Shown piece after piece: positions 61,916 to 64,000 of a DNA stretch of 64,000 nt. The stretch's first letter is position 1, and each line of letters opens with the position of its first letter. The notes below the pieces were generated by a model. That model saw only the letters and a list, made by a program, of their open reading frames with translations. It did not search any database and was not told where the DNA came from. This DNA comes from Verrucomicrobiaceae bacterium (GTDB taxonomy: Bacteria; Verrucomicrobiota; Verrucomicrobiia; Verrucomicrobiales; Verrucomicrobiaceae): contig JADJPW010000003.1 in assembly GCA_016713035.1 (NCBI GenBank), positions 434,001 through 498,000 on the forward strand, given 5' to 3'. The translations under genes were made by a program, and so were the position numbers.

Positions 61916-62896
61916 TCACTTTTTGACTGGTTTCGGAGGATTCAGGTCCTCCACGGGCATTTTCGTGAAGGCCTGCCACTGCGCCTCGCTCTGCGCCTGG
62001 GTGGCTACGCCATCATGCACCCATAGGGCATAGCGCAGACGGAGTTTTTGCCCATCGGCGATCACGACGGGCGTATCGAGACTGAGGCAGCAGCCCATCC
62101 AGCCATCATTCCGCACATGGAAGGCAGTCGGATTGTGCGGGTTCATGGGATGATTCATCAAGGTGATGCCGCCGAAGCCGGTGGCATCATTGGTGATGCG
62201 TCCGCTGTAGTCGCACCACCGTGCGGGCTTTCGGAAAACCTCTTCTTCATTGAGCTGCCCTTCGGAGTTGAGGATGCGTCCGCCGCCATCATGCACGCCG
62301 ATGCTTTTCGCCATGCGCACCGCGATCAATCCGAAGCCGGTGGCCCCAAAGGTGGCGGTTTTGCCCTTTGGTGGTGAGAGCTCTAGGTCCACGATCATGA
62401 ACCAGCTTTTGGCACCATCGAGCGGACGGATTTCCGTGCGGCGCACTTCGATGAGTTGCAGCGCTTTGTCCGACTCCTGTAGCCAATGATTGACCATGCG
62501 CATGGAGGCAAAGTCATCGCTGTCCTCGTAGCCCTCGCGTGAGACCTCCACGTTCACGATGCGGCCCTGCTTCTTTGCGTAATCGCCCCAGAAGTCGATT
62601 TCATTGAGCATGTTATGCGTGATCCAGACGCTGTTGTGGTGCGAGTGAGTGAGCGGATCATGCGGATGCCCCATGCGAGTGAGGCTGGCATCCCATGTGG
62701 CCCGTATCGGATGCCAAAAGGGCCGCATATCCTGCGGGTCGTAGTGCATGGCCGTGAGCTCACGTCCATCGAGCTGAAAGGAGGTGATGTGGTGCCGCAT
62801 CGGCACTGCCTGCACACGCGGGATGGGTTTGGCCGTGGGGAGCTGCGCCCAGGTGACGGCGGCGAAGAGTAGGAGAAGGGACAGGGCTTTCATCAT
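61916..62896 (-). CDS. DUF6807 (PmoA-like) secreted protein
   Basis: About 326 residues from the ATG at 62896 (62893 equally possible), with signal MMKALSLLLLFAAVTWAQ. Family blocks: MHYDPQDMRPFWHPIRA, MGHPHDPLTHSHHNSVWITH, IDFWGDYAKKQGRI, and MNHPMNPHNPTAFHVRNDGW. DUF6807 proteins are beta-rich exported proteins that often sit with carbohydrate-active genes. Function unknown. Operon with sufE (2-bp gap) looks accidental. Confidence 0.87.
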   Translation of the reverse strand: MMKALSLLLLFAAVTWAQLPTAKPIPRVQAVPMRHHITSFQLDGRELTAMHYDPQDMRPFWHPIRATWDASLTRMGHPHDPLTHSHHNSVWITHNMLNEIDFWGDYAKKQGRIVNVEVSREGYEDSDDFASMRMVNHWLQESDKALQLIEVRRTEIRPLDGAKSWFMIVDLELSPPKGKTATFGATGFGLIAVRMAKSIGVHDGGGRILNSEGQLNEEEVFRKPARWCDYSGRITNDATGFGGITLMNHPMNPHNPTAFHVRNDGWMGCCLSLDTPVVIADGQKLRLRYALWVHDGVATQAQSEAQWQAFTKMPVEDLNPPKPVKK

Positions 62897-62974
62897 GCTA
62901 CCAAACGTAGGTGGACGGTGGAGTTCTTTGCTCATGGCTCGATTATGAGTGCCTGCCCGAGTCGAATGGAGCGG

Positions 62975-64000
62975 TCAAAAGACACCAGCGGCTTTGCGGC
63001 CGATCCAGAAGATGCCCATGAGCACGATGAGCGTGCCCGCCCATGCTGGATGGGCCCAGAGTGGCAGGCGGCGCTCCTGCAACGTGGGCTCTGGAAGCGC
63101 GGCGATGGCTGCGAGGAGGCTTTCTGGCTTCGTCGCGTCTAAAACGGCTCCTTTGGTGAATTGCGCGATTTCCTTCAAAACATCGAACCGGGCGGGTTGG
63201 CCGCGTTTTTCACGGCTGGTGCCTTGGATGGAGATTTTTGTTTCCAGGCTCGATCCGGCCTCTGCGCAACTGAGCTCGACGCGGTGCTCACCGGGCTCAG
63301 TAGGCGTGAAAGTGGCATTAAAGAGGCCCCAGGCCTCCTCACCAGCGGGTAGGAGGCGTACGCTGGCTACTTTGCCACTGGGAGCGGCGATTTGGGCGAT
63401 GACGGCTCCTTCACGCAGAGGCTCGCCGGCGATGCTCATGACGTTGGCATTGAGCGTGAGCATATCGCCGGTGCGGGGGCGGTCTGGTGAGTAAAAGAGG
63501 CGCATTTTATCGCCGCTGCTCATGTTCCGCTGATAGGCCATCCAACGCACGACTTGGCCCCAGTAGCGGTAGTGGTATTTGTCCTCCACACCTTTGCGCC
63601 AGCGCCAGGCTCCATCGGTGCCCATGAAGAGGATTTTGCCCGCTCCGTAGGTTTTGGTGACGATGAGTGGCACGCGACCAAACTGATTCGACTCGGTGCC
63701 ATGCGTGGCGAGCACTTCGGAACCAGCTTTGGCACGCAGGGCCGGTGCATACCACTGGAAGCCGGGGAGCGTGCTCCACACACGGGCACTGGCTTCATCA
63801 TTGTCTTCGAGCTTGGTCAGGAGGCTGCGCATGCCGGCCTCGGTGAGGGCGAATTTCCCCGGTGCGCTCGATCCCCAGCCGCGTGGCTGTGCGGCATCCC
63901 AGAGGACGGGCAAGAGATCCGCCAGCGGTGTTTCTTGCAGAGAGGCCTGAAAGCCGTGGAAGCCGGGCATGAAGACGAGGCCCGCAGCTTGGTCACGCAC
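62975..64000 (-). CDS. Large amidotransferase-like membrane protein (C-terminal part, runs off window)
   Basis: 341 residues of the C-terminal end are present and the gene continues beyond 64000. DQAAGLVFMPGFHGFQASL and VTKTYGAGKILFMGTDGAWRWR are typical of the glutamine-amidotransferase-like domain of large VWA/BatA-like Planctomycetes and Verrucomicrobia proteins, followed by YWGQVVRWMAYQRNMSSGDK, a beta-sandwich (LNANVMSIAGEPLREG) and a C-terminal helix (AWAGTLIVLMGIFWIGRKA). The N-terminal VWA or membrane part cannot be seen. Confidence 0.8.
   Translation of the reverse strand: MRDQAAGLVFMPGFHGFQASLQETPLADLLPVLWDAAQPRGWGSSAPGKFALTEAGMRSLLTKLEDNDEASARVWSTLPGFQWYAPALRAKAGSEVLATHGTESNQFGRVPLIVTKTYGAGKILFMGTDGAWRWRKGVEDKYHYRYWGQVVRWMAYQRNMSSGDKMRLFYSPDRPRTGDMLTLNANVMSIAGEPLREGAVIAQIAAPSGKVASVRLLPAGEEAWGLFNATFTPTEPGEHRVELSCAEAGSSLETKISIQGTSREKRGQPARFDVLKEIAQFTKGAVLDATKPESLLAAIAALPEPTLQERRLPLWAHPAWAGTLIVLMGIFWIGRKAAGVF

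Overview
The window looks like a chromosomal segment of a Verrucomicrobia bacterium (Verrucomicrobiae, Prosthecobacter-like), but this is inference from gene content. The signs are paired DUF1549/DUF1553 (PSD1) and DUF1501 secretome genes, a DUF1552 Tat protein, a DUF6807 protein, a metal-transport permease fused to a DtxR-type regulator, and a LexA box close to the TGTTC-N4-GAACA motif described for this phylum. GC content is high. I found no rRNA, tRNA or CRISPR array.

Layout. 1-491: 5' end of rapA (minus strand). 655-5180: a troABCD-type Mn/Zn/Fe ABC transporter interrupted by a four-helix-bundle gene lying between two inverted arrays of 7-bp units. 5208-6492: a decayed ISL3-type IS with 8-bp target duplications. 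6525-10535: a giant RCC1-repeat secreted protein, followed by a displaced copy of the troD 3' end. 10679-15561: peptidase, membrane, VOC and PSD1 genes and an AAA-ATPase fragment. 15656-16572: an IS5-family element. 16618-21449: an SOS mutagenesis cassette (LexA/UmuD-like protease, DinB polymerase, DnaE2). 21371-26956: DUF1552 protein, VapBC-like pair, and DUF3482/DUF2868 GTPase-membrane pair. 27050-38870: transporter, glycosyltransferases, DUF1501, FabG, M20 peptidase, FHA, DUF1460, TPM and amidotransferase-like genes. 38925-46250: MFS, DUF5069 and a PSD1/DUF1501 pair split by a broken DUF1016 nuclease gene. 46253-51046: ABC exporter and a sugar oxidoreductase/isomerase pair divergent from a LysR gene. 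51080-51249: a possible structured RNA. 51253-59950: MFS and GH13 amylase, an ABC exporter, and malQ. 60265-64000: murI, sufE, DUF6807, and a large amidotransferase-like membrane protein running off the end.

Physiology. Metal uptake (troABCD with a built-in DtxR-like domain), alpha-glucan use (MFS plus GH13 amylase, with malQ nearby), SOS mutagenesis, and an extracellular or periplasmic polymer-degradation repertoire (PSD1/DUF1501) are the coherent modules.

The most unusual signal is structural. Short-period (mostly 7-bp) word arrays, usually in inverted pairs and different in sequence at each locus, and long palindromic elements are inserted between and inside genes, often in frame (dnaE2 twice, PSD1 three times, the amylase N-terminus). 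One pair brackets the four-helix-bundle gene, which suggests an autonomous mobile unit with gene-less relatives. Several genes carry single-base frameshifts, three of them in A4-A5 runs followed by GCC, which may be sequencing errors or real decay.
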